The notes under the pieces are model-generated. The model was not told where the DNA came from, made no database searches, and worked only from the letters and a program-made list of their open reading frames with translations. A stretch of DNA of 64,000 nucleotides from Sporosarcina ureae (GTDB taxonomy: Bacteria > Bacillota > Bacilli > Bacillales_A > Planococcaceae), in contig NZ_JARIEA010000059.1 of NCBI RefSeq assembly GCF_029267015.1, positions 62,001-126,000 on the forward strand, written 5' to 3'. The position numbers and the translations under genes are program-made. Below, piece after piece: positions 18,592 through 27,977 of this stretch. How positions within the stretch are numbered: position 1 is the first letter of the stretch; each line of letters opens with the position of its first letter.

Positions 18592-20379
18592 TTGAAATTA
18601 ACACCGTTTATTGACCCACTACCTATTCCTCAATATCTTACTCCACTGGAGAGGCATAAGTGCTTCACGTACTATGAAATTGGCATGAAAGAGTTCTTTC
18701 ACGAGTTTCATTCAGAATTGGCACCTACAAAAATTTGGGGATATGAGGGGCAATTCCCTGGTCCACTAGTCAATGTCAACAGTGGTGAGTGCGCACATGT
18801 CAAGTGGAAGAATGAACTCCCTGAGAAACATTTCCTACCAATCGATAGAACACTGCACGGTTCAAGCGAACATATGCCAGATGTTCGTACAGTTGTCCAT
18901 TTACACGGCGCGGAAGTTGAGCCTGAAAGCGATGGTCATCCTGAAGCTTGGTTTACAAATAACTATCGTACCGTCGGCGCGGTATTTGACTCGCCTGTCT
19001 ACAAATATAATAATAATCAGCGTGCCGCTACACTTTGGTACCATGATCACGCAGTCGGCATTACTCGTTTAAATGTCTATGCGGGTCTCGTTGGCATGTA
19101 TATTATTCGTGATGAAGAAGAACGTAAACTAAATCTTCCTTCTGGAGCATATGAAATTCCATTAATTATCGCTGATCGTGGCTTTAACGAAGACGGCTCC
19201 CTATTTTATTCAGATACACCGGCTTTCACACCAGGACCTGTACAACCCGGATTGACATTCCCTCATCCTTCCGTCACACCTGGTGAGGCATTTGAAAACA
19301 TCACAGTCAACGGTAAAGTCTGGCCGTTTTTAGAAGTAGAGCCAAGAAAGTACCGATTCCGTATATTGAATGCATCCAATGAACGCTTTTATAAAATGAA
19401 TTTATCAAACGGTCAGAAGATCATACAAATCGGTTCAGATGGTGGATTATTGGAAACACCTGTCTATATGGATGAGTTAACGATTGCACCTGCTGAACGG
19501 ATGGATGTCATTATTGATTTCTCCAAACTGGCACCCGATGATACGATCGTATTAGAAAATACTGCAGCCACTCCGTTTGATTTCCCACCACCAATAGGTA
19601 CTCCTCCTGACCCTGAAACCGATGGTCGGATTATGCAGTTCAGAGTGGTTGAATTAGCAGCACCAGATACGAGCAATCTCCCGTCTATACTCAGCCATAT
19701 ACCTAAACTTCGGGAATGCGACGCTGCTCGAACACGTGATATTACACTGGATGCAGACATCGATGAATATGGTCGTTTAAAGTTCTTGTTTAATAATAAA
19801 GGTTTCATGGAACGAATCGACTTCAAGCCTCAACTGAATGATACAGAGATCTGGCGCATCATCAACACGGCTGGCGCAACGCATCCTATACACATCCATT
19901 TGATCCAATTCCAGATTCTCGATCGCATCCCATTTGACGCCCAAGGTTTCACAGCGAATGGTTTACTCAATTTTACAGGCCCTCCTGTAAAACCTGCCGT
20001 AAATGAACGAGGCTGGAAAGACGTTGTCCAGTCTCCACCTGGGTTTGTGACACGTGTCATTATGCGCTTTGCTCCATTCACCGGTCGCTATATGCTTCAT
20101 TGTCATATTTTAGAGCACGAAGACCATGATATGATGCGACAATTCGAAGTAGTGGAGCGTAAATGTGGCTGCAAAACCAACTGTACATGCAATGAGCATA
20201 AACCAAAACGCAAATGTGAGTGCAAGAAGAAGTGTACATGTCAGGGTAAGTGTACATGTAAAAAAAGCTGTACTTGTAAGAAAAAGAAATCGAATCACCC
20301 ATCGAAAAAAGAACGTCATCATAAAAAATGTCCTACATGTCCTCCTTGTTCCGAAACGTATCGATGCGAATGTGAATGA
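18592..20379 (+). CDS. cotA: CotA-type multicopper oxidase (laccase) with Cys-rich C-terminal tail
   Basis: A three-cupredoxin laccase that oxidises phenols or bilirubin and reduces O2; in Bacillus it is an outer spore-coat enzyme. All four copper-binding blocks are present: VVHLHGAEV, WYHDHAVG, HPIHIHLIQFQ and LHCHILEHEDHDMM, with Cys between the two His and Met as axial ligand. The core ends after VVERK. A tail of 72 residues follows, with 17 Cys and seven CxC motifs in Lys-rich hexapeptide repeats, absent from B. subtilis CotA. The start is taken as TTG 18592 after GGAAGGAAG; a second in-frame TTG lies 18 bases upstream. Confidence 0.93.
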   Translation: MKLTPFIDPLPIPQYLTPLERHKCFTYYEIGMKEFFHEFHSELAPTKIWGYEGQFPGPLVNVNSGECAHVKWKNELPEKHFLPIDRTLHGSSEHMPDVRTVVHLHGAEVEPESDGHPEAWFTNNYRTVGAVFDSPVYKYNNNQRAATLWYHDHAVGITRLNVYAGLVGMYIIRDEEERKLNLPSGAYEIPLIIADRGFNEDGSLFYSDTPAFTPGPVQPGLTFPHPSVTPGEAFENITVNGKVWPFLEVEPRKYRFRILNASNERFYKMNLSNGQKIIQIGSDGGLLETPVYMDELTIAPAERMDVIIDFSKLAPDDTIVLENTAATPFDFPPPIGTPPDPETDGRIMQFRVVELAAPDTSNLPSILSHIPKLRECDAARTRDITLDADIDEYGRLKFLFNNKGFMERIDFKPQLNDTEIWRIINTAGATHPIHIHLIQFQILDRIPFDAQGFTANGLLNFTGPPVKPAVNERGWKDVVQSPPGFVTRVIMRFAPFTGRYMLHCHILEHEDHDMMRQFEVVERKCGCKTNCTCNEHKPKRKCECKKKCTCQGKCTCKKSCTCKKKKSNHPSKKERHHKKCPTCPPCSETYRCECE

Positions 20380-20382
20380 TGA

Positions 20383-20421
20383 AAAAGAACCCCGTGAGAG
20401 ATGTAATCTCGCGGGGTTTTT
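20383..20421. terminator. Bidirectional terminator between cotA and the helicase gene
   Basis: Stem AACCCCG-GAGA paired with TCTC-CGGGGTT, flanked by A5 on the left and T5 on the right, between two converging genes. Confidence 0.9.
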
Positions 20422-23323
20422 AGGCTTCTATCAAATAATCATAGAGTGTATTTTCTACTGGGTGCTCCATTACCATGTTCATATGGACTACTGGCAAACG
20501 CTTTCCTTTACCATCTATCATATGGTCTTCCACAACACTTTGCTGGTCAGGTAGGCCTTTACCCAAGTAATAGAAGTCTGTTCCCTCGTCGTCATCCTTC
20601 TTTACGAATAAATGAATGTCGATATCTTTTTCTTTCGCCTGAATAATTGTTTGCACTTCATTCGATCGGAGCGTTCGGTTACTGCGGGTATACCATTTGA
20701 ATAACTCAGGATTGATGAATTCATCACCGTAATCTACGCTCGCTTCCACTTCTCCATGCTTATGATACGTGACGAATATAGGACAAGTACCGTGCTTCGT
20801 TTTATAACCATACATCGTCGAGCTCTCGTCCGCCTGCCAATTCAATAATTTACATACATCTTTACGTGAATATTTGGCATGCAGCGTTAATTTATTTGCA
20901 CAATCGTATACTTTAGATTTCTCTTTCGCACTACGCAACACGTCTGCAATTAGAAACACTGCATACGAACCATCTTCTATACTCTGCTGAATGTTTTCGT
21001 TGAACGTGAAAACTTGGTTATGATCCATCGTTATAATCGCTTGATTGCCATATTTCCTTTGGGCGTTTTGTGTGAAAAACGATAAATCATAAATTCGTAT
21101 GACAGATTCAATCGTATCTTCATCCACTTGACAGCCTGTAGATTCTAGCTCGTAGATGAATTCATCTAAACGTACACTTCCTTTAGAAAGTAACATTTCC
21201 GCCAACACTACTTCATGGATCCGTTTGCCATTGATCAATTCTATAGAGAGCATCGTTAATACTTGATTTTCATAAGGAGTAATCGTTTGAATAGAGTCTT
21301 CTTTAGACACAACCTTTAGTAGAAAATCAAAGTAACTATCGTGTTTATTAATGATAACGACCGGATCAATAGAATGCTGCTCGATAAAATCGGATAGATA
21401 AGGCACTCTGCCAATTTTATTTCTCAAATCTTGATACGCTTCTTTCAAGATTTTCAAAGACGTTAAATTACTGCTGTTGATTGCGTTGAAAATCCGTTTC
21501 TGTGCAACTTCTTCAAAATTAATTGTCGAGACGCCTTTAATATAACTAGTATCTTTCATACTCCTTCGAACATTGTCTTTATTCATCGAGCGGTCCCCAG
21601 ACAATGCAATTGGAATCAAATAGTTATTCGCATAGTTTCCGATAAAATCAATGACCGTAACGAATGGCTTGTTGTGATCTTTGCGCAGTCCACGTCCTAG
21701 TTGTTGAATAAAAATAATACTGGACTGTGTTTGTCTAAGCATGACTACTTGGTTGATACTTGGAATATCGATACCTTCATTGAAAATATCCACGGTCAGA
21801 ATATAATCGAGTTCTCCTTTTTCTAGCTGATCCACTCTGCGCATGCGCTCATCATACGAATCATCGCCCGTTAATGCTACGGTTCTGTAGCCGCGCAAAT
21901 TGAGTTCTTTTGATAATTCACGCGCCTCCTCTTTTCGACTGCAAAACATCAAGCCTTTCACCTGATCACCGGCGTGACTGTAATAGGCAATCTTTTCAAT
22001 GACATGCTCAACGCGTTCATTCGTTACCAATTTAGAGAGAACCGTGTGGTCACCAATAAGCTCACCATCTATTTCAAAATCCGTCACACCAAAATAATGG
22101 AACGGACACAGCATATCTTCTTCTAACGCTTCTTGAAGACGAATCTCATACGCAATATTATAATCAAAAAGCTCGTAAATATTGAAATCATCTGTACGTT
22201 CAGGCGTAGCGGTCATCCCCATTAAGAACTTGGGTGTAAAATAGTCAATTACACGTAAATAACTAGTTGCGCCTGCTTTATGCACTTCGTCAATTAAAAT
22301 GTAATCAAAGTCTTCTGGATTAAAGTCTTGAAGATTTTCAGCTTTTGATAATGTTTGGATACTCGCAAAAACGTACTTTTTATCCGCTTGTCGATTCGCC
22401 CCGACGTATAAGCCGAAGTCTTCATCCATTCCGCCGAGTACACGTTTAAAATCCTGCATGGCTTTCTTCAAGATTTGTTCTCTATGCACAATAAACAGCA
22501 TACGTTTAGGTGAAAATTTCCGCACATCAAAAGCAGCAAGATACGTCTTCCCTGTACCCGTAGCTGAAATAACTAGTCCTTTATCATGACCATTTGCACG
22601 TACTGCTTCAATACTGCTAAGGGCTGCTTGTTGCATCTTATTCGGGACTACTTCCAATGCTTGCTCAATGGCATTGGTTTGATAAGCTGATGGATGCTCG
22701 AATACTTGAGACACCCTCGTCCGGTCTGCATTCTCTTGATAAACTAATTCATAGTGTGCAATCCATTCTTCAGTTAACTCATTAGCATCTGACCATACAT
22801 CCTCAAACTGATCCTTAAAGTGATAAACGATGTCACCATCGCGGTGAGATGTCAGCTTCACATTCCACTCATAATTCACTTGCAGCGCATGTGCAGTTAA
22901 GTTTGAGCTCCCTACGATTAATGAATACTGATCGCCTTGCTGAAAAATATACCCCTTTGAATGAAAGCCTTGCTTTTCAGTTAATCGCACTTCAATATTT
23001 GGGATGTTCAGAAGCTCACGAAATACTTTTGGTTGATTGAAATATAGGTAAGTAGACGTGATGATCCGACCATTTACACCTCGTTTATGTAGATCGTAAA
23101 ATAATGATTTAAGTGTAGCGAGCCCACTATCTGTAATGAATGCCACGGAAAAGAGAAATTGTTCACAGTGACGAAGTTCATCTTGAATAGAAGACAACAC
23201 CGTCGTGTTCTTTTGGGAACTGTTCACCAATAGCTCCGGTTTATAACTACCACTTTGATGATGTTCTTTATTCACAAAACCTTTTTGTAAAGATGCTTCT
23301 AATTGCCGAATAAAATCTCCCAT
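20420..23323 (-). CDS. PLD-nuclease/SF2 helicase/DUF3427 fusion protein
   Basis: A 967-residue protein. Residues about 35-160 form a phospholipase-D-type nuclease half with FHSKGYIF and GSSNLT (one HxK...N set, so a dimer is expected). Residues about 225-590 are a superfamily 2 helicase: Walker A ATGTGKT (about 254-260), DEVH box (about 345), motif III MTATPERTDD and motif VI QLGRGLRKDHNK. The C-terminus (about 690-967) corresponds to DUF3427. Such proteins are scattered among bacteria and often lie beside or fused to NUDIX hydrolases; defence or DNA/RNA damage roles are suspected. ATG 23323 is chosen, 7 bases after GGGGTAG; TTG 23329 is also possible. A NUDIX gene lies 24 bases upstream in the same operon. 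Confidence 0.88.
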   Translation of the reverse strand: MGDFIRQLEASLQKGFVNKEHHQSGSYKPELLVNSSQKNTTVLSSIQDELRHCEQFLFSVAFITDSGLATLKSLFYDLHKRGVNGRIITSTYLYFNQPKVFRELLNIPNIEVRLTEKQGFHSKGYIFQQGDQYSLIVGSSNLTAHALQVNYEWNVKLTSHRDGDIVYHFKDQFEDVWSDANELTEEWIAHYELVYQENADRTRVSQVFEHPSAYQTNAIEQALEVVPNKMQQAALSSIEAVRANGHDKGLVISATGTGKTYLAAFDVRKFSPKRMLFIVHREQILKKAMQDFKRVLGGMDEDFGLYVGANRQADKKYVFASIQTLSKAENLQDFNPEDFDYILIDEVHKAGATSYLRVIDYFTPKFLMGMTATPERTDDFNIYELFDYNIAYEIRLQEALEEDMLCPFHYFGVTDFEIDGELIGDHTVLSKLVTNERVEHVIEKIAYYSHAGDQVKGLMFCSRKEEARELSKELNLRGYRTVALTGDDSYDERMRRVDQLEKGELDYILTVDIFNEGIDIPSINQVVMLRQTQSSIIFIQQLGRGLRKDHNKPFVTVIDFIGNYANNYLIPIALSGDRSMNKDNVRRSMKDTSYIKGVSTINFEEVAQKRIFNAINSSNLTSLKILKEAYQDLRNKIGRVPYLSDFIEQHSIDPVVIINKHDSYFDFLLKVVSKEDSIQTITPYENQVLTMLSIELINGKRIHEVVLAEMLLSKGSVRLDEFIYELESTGCQVDEDTIESVIRIYDLSFFTQNAQRKYGNQAIITMDHNQVFTFNENIQQSIEDGSYAVFLIADVLRSAKEKSKVYDCANKLTLHAKYSRKDVCKLLNWQADESSTMYGYKTKHGTCPIFVTYHKHGEVEASVDYGDEFINPELFKWYTRSNRTLRSNEVQTIIQAKEKDIDIHLFVKKDDDEGTDFYYLGKGLPDQQSVVEDHMIDGKGKRLPVVHMNMVMEHPVENTLYDYLIEA

Positions 23324-23347
23324 TCCCAAGCTACCCCATTTCTAAAG

Positions 23348-23740
23348 CTATTGGTTTGCCAGCTTTTCTATCGCTGGTATATCCGCAGGTGCCCATTCAA
23401 GCATATGTAATTGATCTCTAACTACCCAGCGTAATTCAGCATGTTCTGCCGCCACAGGCTTTCCTTCGACAATGCTCGCCATGAATGTTTCCAAACGAAC
23501 AATCACTTTTTCGTATTCATATGTAGTGTCTTCTACTGCTTCTCCTACCGTAATCACGCAACCTAGTTCTTCCTGAATCTCCCGGCGCAGCGCTTCCTGG
23601 CATGTTTCACCAGTTTCTATCTTCCCGCCTGGAAACTCCCAGTAGTTCGGCAATGTCATCTCAGGACTTCGAAGAGCAGCCAATAATTCTCCTTGCGCAT
23701 TTTCAATTACTGCTCCCACGACATGTACTTGTTTCTTCAT
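23348..23740 (-). CDS. NUDIX (deoxy)nucleoside triphosphate pyrophosphohydrolase, MutT-like
   Basis: A 130-residue MutT/CTP-pyrophosphohydrolase relative. The NUDIX box begins at GGKIETGET and continues to REIQEELG (about residues 36-58), with all metal-binding Glu kept. The preceding WEFPGG and a Tyr-rich strand fit the 8-oxo-dGTP/CTP-diphosphatase subgroup. It would hydrolyse damaged or modified NTPs. It is first in a two-gene operon with the PLD-helicase. The ATG at 23740 follows AGAGGTGG; a GTG three codons upstream overlaps that site and is less likely. Confidence 0.9.
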   Translation of the reverse strand: MKKQVHVVGAVIENAQGELLAALRSPEMTLPNYWEFPGGKIETGETCQEALRREIQEELGCVITVGEAVEDTTYEYEKVIVRLETFMASIVEGKPVAAEHAELRWVVRDQLHMLEWAPADIPAIEKLANQ

Positions 23741-23892
23741 TTTTTCCACCTCTATTTCTGCTATATCCAGTTGGGATCCATTATACCACCAGTTGGGAAT
23801 AAATGAAGAAGCTTCAAAGTGTTTCAGTCTGCTAGAAAACAGGAATACTTAACCAACTACTATAATATAATCTAACTAAACGAGGTGAAGAA

Positions 23893-24678
23893 ATGAAACG
23901 AGGAAAAACATCCGTATTATTGCGCGTAGCGATTGTTGTTACGTATGTTATCATGATTGCAGCCAATGCACTCGCAAATATCCTACCTCTGAACGGACAA
24001 ACAACAGGCGAGCTGTCAGATAAATACGGAAATCTATTCGCACCTGCAGGATTTACATTTTCCATATGGAGTTTGATCTATTTACTATTATTATTCCACG
24101 TCGTCTATCAGTTGGGGCTGTTCCAAAAGACGAAGAATCCACAACTTCTAAGCCAAGTAGGCATTTACTTCTGTATTTCTTCTTTGTTAAATGCTTCATG
24201 GATTTTCCTATGGCATTATGAATACTTACCATTTTCCGTTGTCGTGATGTTGCTTATGTTGCTAACTCTCATCAAAATCAATACCATCACATTGAATGCA
24301 ACACTGACACGTAGAGAAGCATTTTTCGTCAAACTTCCATTCAGTGTCTACTTCGGATGGATCACGATTGCTACGATCGCGAATATTACCGCCCTTCTCG
24401 TCTCAATTGATTGGGATGGATTCGGAATATTGGAAGTCACATGGACGATTATCATTTTATTCGTTGGAGCTGCTATCGGAATTCTGACTACTATCCGACA
24501 ACAAGATATCGCCTATGCGCTTGTATTGATTTGGGCATATTACGGTATTTACTCGAAGCACACTGCAGTGAGTGGATTTAATGGAGAGTATCCTACGATT
24601 ATTTTATCGATAATAATTTGCTTAGCGCTTATAGCACTGACCATTGTATTCGTCGTTGTGAAAAAGTTACGCAAATAA
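23893..24678 (+). CDS. TspO/MBR-related membrane protein
   Basis: A 261-residue protein with seven or more hydrophobic segments. The first part contains NLFAPAGFTFSIWSLIY (about residues 47-63), characteristic of the TspO/MBR (tryptophan-rich sensory protein) family, which binds tetrapyrroles. The protein is about 100 residues longer than classic TspO, with extra C-terminal helices, as in the YtaB-like group of bacilli. The ATG follows GAGGTGAAG. It converges with the carotenoid operon. Ligand and role unknown. Confidence 0.78.
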   Translation: MKRGKTSVLLRVAIVVTYVIMIAANALANILPLNGQTTGELSDKYGNLFAPAGFTFSIWSLIYLLLLFHVVYQLGLFQKTKNPQLLSQVGIYFCISSLLNASWIFLWHYEYLPFSVVVMLLMLLTLIKINTITLNATLTRREAFFVKLPFSVYFGWITIATIANITALLVSIDWDGFGILEVTWTIIILFVGAAIGILTTIRQQDIAYALVLIWAYYGIYSKHTAVSGFNGEYPTIILSIIICLALIALTIVFVVVKKLRK

Positions 24679-24679
24679 A

Positions 24680-24719
24680 AAAGCGCAAAGGAGCAGGCAA
24701 TTGCCTTTTCCTTTGCGTC
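24680..24719 (-). terminator. Terminator of the carotenoid operon
   Basis: Stem GCGCAAAGGA/TCCTTTGCGT with an inner AGGCAATTGCCT hairpin. The T run follows on the minus strand, so it mainly ends crt transcription; the convergent TspO-like gene may also use it. Confidence 0.8.
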
Positions 24720-24783
24720 AAATAGTTGTGCAATTAGGTTGTGTTATCATACAATACCCAATACATACATTCTACTACAAAAC

Positions 24784-25266
24784 TTATCGTGATGAATTCA
24801 ACAGCCTTTCCAATCGAGGACGATTAAATCGTTGCACCACGATCAACGGCACGTTAAACAGTACGGCATAGGCAACATTAAGCCAAGCAGCCCAAACTGG
24901 ATTCCAGAAAAAGAAGAGAAATCCTGGCAAAATAGTTAACCAATGTACACATTCCGCACGTCTTGATTCTAAAAGAAAGTCATAAAGCGATGAATCATCC
25001 GCTCCATGCAAATGACTTTTATTGTATCCGTTCGAAATGAACAACGTACCGTCTGGAATATGCCCCTTCCACTTCTTCACGCGGAATAACCGTTGCCAAA
25101 TTCGTCCTTCCTGTTCCCAAGAAAAACTCTTAAACAAGCGTCCATTCCGCGCAAACCAATTGATAGGAATTCGCTGCGCCGCCACCGATATAGTTAGATG
25201 AAAGATCATCCACGCGACTGCATCCAGAAGAATGATTCTATGCAGTGGCAATTCGATCAGCGGCAT
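24784..25266 (-). CDS. crtO: Glycosyl-4,4'-diaponeurosporenoate acyltransferase CrtO
   Basis: A 160-residue membrane protein matching staphylococcal CrtO, which adds a fatty acyl chain to the glucosyl-carotenoid acid in the last step of staphyloxanthin synthesis. Membrane helices lie near residues 10-30, 108-122 and 124-142. Family-type stretches include WFARNGRLFKSF and the central FRVKKWKGHIPDG. It is the last gene of the crt operon, 38 bases after crtQ. The ATG has a GGGGGTGATG ribosome binding site. Confidence 0.88.
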   Translation of the reverse strand: MPLIELPLHRIILLDAVAWMIFHLTISVAAQRIPINWFARNGRLFKSFSWEQEGRIWQRLFRVKKWKGHIPDGTLFISNGYNKSHLHGADDSSLYDFLLESRRAECVHWLTILPGFLFFFWNPVWAAWLNVAYAVLFNVPLIVVQRFNRPRLERLLNSSR

Positions 25267-25304
25267 CCCATCACCCCCTTCATTGGTTCCTTCAACTCAT
25301 TACC

Positions 25305-26423
25305 TCATACATTAATATTTCGCCCTTTCCATTGTACACTACCTTTTCGCTTTGATAGATAAAGTGAGTACGTAAATATAGAAATAAAGACGACCAACAA
25401 TAGTGGATATAACGGGAATATCCACCAAACAAAACGACCGACACGTTTAGATGCGACCGCTAATTCAACTGCGTACAGTATATATAAACCAATAGACACC
25501 CCTAGCCAACCTGTCGAACTAAAGCCTGAAGCAAGTAGCATACTAGCAGCAACTGATGCACCCGCCATCCACGCATAGATCAATACCATAACGAGTGGGT
25601 GCGTAGCCGCAGAACCACTTGCCATACTTTTTGAATAGCCTTGTACCATGTCGGATAAGCCTCCCGGGTACATACGCAACCAGGCTATTCCCTTACCGCC
25701 ATAGCAACGTACAGGCAAATCATGTTGTTGAAACGCCTTCCCCAGCGCCAAATCATCCATTACGGCTCCACGTACGACAGCATGTCCACCAATCTCTTCA
25801 TACTGCATCTTATCACATAACAAGCACGGCCCGAATGAACCCCCGGCTTTCAAACGAGTTCCTGCAACTGTAAAGACGTTCATACCCACCATCACAATGA
25901 GTGGAAACAGAAATGCCAACTGCTCATACCATTTCTCAGCACAGTGTTCCGGCTGTAAAGACAAAATTCCACGGCTCCCCATGGATTCAAATGATGCGAT
26001 ATAATTCGACAAACTGTCTGGATGTGTAAAGACCGTATCTGCATCCATAAATAGTAATAATTCATTGTTAGCTACCAATGAACCCGCCCAACAAGCAGCA
26101 GATTTTCCAATCCAACCTTCTTCCAACAATTCATTTGAAATTACGGTAGCACCGTAAGATCGCGCCAGCTCTCTTGTTCCATCAGTAGAGCCGTCATCTA
26201 CCACAATTACTTCATACGATACGTGTTGCTGATGAACAATGGATTCAAGTAACGGCTTCAGACGAAACTCTTCATTTCTTGCTGGAATGATAATGGAAAC
26301 AGAAGATGTGGGAATACCTTTATGTTGAATGGTAGGTACTCGCCAAAAAACTAGTACGCCACATAACAAGCCAAGGAGTGCTATGACAAGTGCTATCAGT
26401 AGCAAGATCGATAAGACATCCAT
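25305..26423 (-). CDS. crtQ: 4,4'-diaponeurosporenoate glycosyltransferase CrtQ
   Basis: A 372-residue family 2 glycosyltransferase that esterifies glucose to the C30 carotenoic acid. An N-terminal membrane helix (about 5-27) is followed by the GT-A domain: SVSIIIPARNEE (about 42-53), VVDDGSTDGT (about 74-83), MDADT (about 126-130), and a late MDDLALGKAFQ. Three C-terminal helices follow. It matches S. aureus CrtQ in size and order of motifs. Starts 27 bases after crtP with AGGAGGAG. Confidence 0.9.
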   Translation of the reverse strand: MDVLSILLLIALVIALLGLLCGVLVFWRVPTIQHKGIPTSSVSIIIPARNEEFRLKPLLESIVHQQHVSYEVIVVDDGSTDGTRELARSYGATVISNELLEEGWIGKSAACWAGSLVANNELLLFMDADTVFTHPDSLSNYIASFESMGSRGILSLQPEHCAEKWYEQLAFLFPLIVMVGMNVFTVAGTRLKAGGSFGPCLLCDKMQYEEIGGHAVVRGAVMDDLALGKAFQQHDLPVRCYGGKGIAWLRMYPGGLSDMVQGYSKSMASGSAATHPLVMVLIYAWMAGASVAASMLLASGFSSTGWLGVSIGLYILYAVELAVASKRVGRFVWWIFPLYPLLLVVFISIFTYSLYLSKRKGSVQWKGRNINV

Positions 26424-26450
26424 CGCAAACTCCTCCTCCGCATCATTCCT

Positions 26451-27959
26451 TTATGATCGTGACCGTTTCACCATATCACGCGTCAGGATCTTATCACATA
26501 CTTGTTGACCACTTAGCGTCACCATGGGCATACCGCCACCTGGATTGACTGTACCGCCAACAAAGTACAAGTTATCAAAGCGTTCACTATGCTTCTTGTG
26601 TTTGAATCCTTTATTCTTTTTTTTATCCGATACCGTCCCATAAATCGCTCCACGGTGAGAGCCATATGTGCGTTCAATATCATGAGGCGTCCAGACATCA
26701 CGTGTCACGATATTCTCACGTAAACCTTCTAGCCCCATACGCTCAAGCTTTTTCAGCACATTATTTTCAAGCTTCAAATAATCCGCTGGTGTAAATGGGT
26801 TATCTTGAATATATGGAATATGTGGTAAGATTTTCAGATTTTCGTGACCTGGTAACGTTTGTGAAGGATCTGTTTTATTCGTGTTAACAAGATAAATTGT
26901 TGGGTCATCAGGTAATTGCTTCTTCACAAACACTTTATCCATTTGCTTTTTAAGATTCTTAGAGAAGAAGAAGTTGTGATGATTAAGTTGCGGATAGCTC
27001 TTTTTTACGCCTAAATGAAGCACCAAGCCTGAACTGGATGGTTCAAACTTCTTCTCGAGTTTTTTGGTGAACTTAGGTTCACTATCGACCATCTTCTGAT
27101 AGAACGGAATTACTTCCATGTTGGAAACGAAATAGTCTGCCTCTACTATTTCACCGTGAGCCAGTTCAGCGCCAATAATTTGGTTTCCTGCTGTCTTCAT
27201 TTTCCGCACACCTATCCCTGTATGTAGCTTGACACCAACTTCTTCTGCCAATTGGACAAGTGCATTAGCTAAATGATGCATTCCGCCCGGTACATACCAA
27301 CAACCTTGTGCATGCTGCATATAGACCATCATATTCAGAATAGCTGGCGCGTCATAAGGAGAAGAACCAACATATTTTATGAAGTACGACAACATATCGC
27401 GCAGATGCGGATTACGTACACGCTCGTCAATTGCACTGTGTACAGTAGAAAACAGATCAAAGCCTTTAATCGACTTGAGTGCGCCGTGATGTTTAATCAC
27501 TTCACTCGTGGAGTCCAGTCCTTCTTTAAAGTAGCCCGCTTCCGTCATGTCATACAGACCTTTAGAATAGTTCAGTAACTTCTGATAATCTTTCATATCC
27601 TTATGTGATAACTGTGGGTTCATCTGCTCCATCTTTTGTAAATCACCATATAAATCGAGCACTGTACCGTCGGGGAAGAAAGAACGCCATTCGCGCTCTA
27701 ATCTAAGTATTTTTACGTAATCTGACATACACTTCCCACTATCCTCAAACAGTTTTTCGAAAATATGCGGCATCGTCAAAATGGAAGGGCCCAAATCGAA
27801 ACCGAAACCATCTTGCTCCAAGCGATTTAATTTTCCACCTAGATGATCGTTTTGTTCATACAAGGTTACAGAATAATCACGTTGCGCTAATGAAATAGCA
27901 GCTGACAGCCCACCCAGGCCACCACCAATCACCACTACGCGTTTTTGGTTTTCCAACAT
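26451..27959 (-). CDS. crtP: Diapolycopene/diaponeurosporene oxygenase CrtP
   Basis: A 502-residue flavoprotein that oxidises the terminal methyl group of 4,4'-diaponeurosporene to aldehyde or acid. The FAD Rossmann motif [14 protein letters not shown] lies at about residues 8-21, and the C-terminal [18 protein letters not shown] is typical of CrtI/CrtP enzymes. Stretches such as [13 protein letters not shown] and [17 protein letters not shown] agree with staphylococcal CrtP rather than CrtN. It lies 18 bases after crtM. The ATG has GAAGGAGAG upstream. Confidence 0.92.
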   Translation of the reverse strand: MLENQKRVVVIGGGLGGLSAAISLAQRDYSVTLYEQNDHLGGKLNRLEQDGFGFDLGPSILTMPHIFEKLFEDSGKCMSDYVKILRLEREWRSFFPDGTVLDLYGDLQKMEQMNPQLSHKDMKDYQKLLNYSKGLYDMTEAGYFKEGLDSTSEVIKHHGALKSIKGFDLFSTVHSAIDERVRNPHLRDMLSYFIKYVGSSPYDAPAILNMMVYMQHAQGCWYVPGGMHHLANALVQLAEEVGVKLHTGIGVRKMKTAGNQIIGAELAHGEIVEADYFVSNMEVIPFYQKMVDSEPKFTKKLEKKFEPSSSGLVLHLGVKKSYPQLNHHNFFFSKNLKKQMDKVFVKKQLPDDPTIYLVNTNKTDPSQTLPGHENLKILPHIPYIQDNPFTPADYLKLENNVLKKLERMGLEGLRENIVTRDVWTPHDIERTYGSHRGAIYGTVSDKKKNKGFKHKKHSERFDNLYFVGGTVNPGGGMPMVTLSGQQVCDKILTRDMVKRSRS

Positions 27960-27977
27960 ATAGGGCCACTCTCCTTC

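Noticed and set aside
20078-20322. Antisense frames opposite the Cys-rich laccase tail
   Set aside because: They are shadows caused by the repetitive Cys/Lys codons; the sense strand continues the laccase frame without a break.
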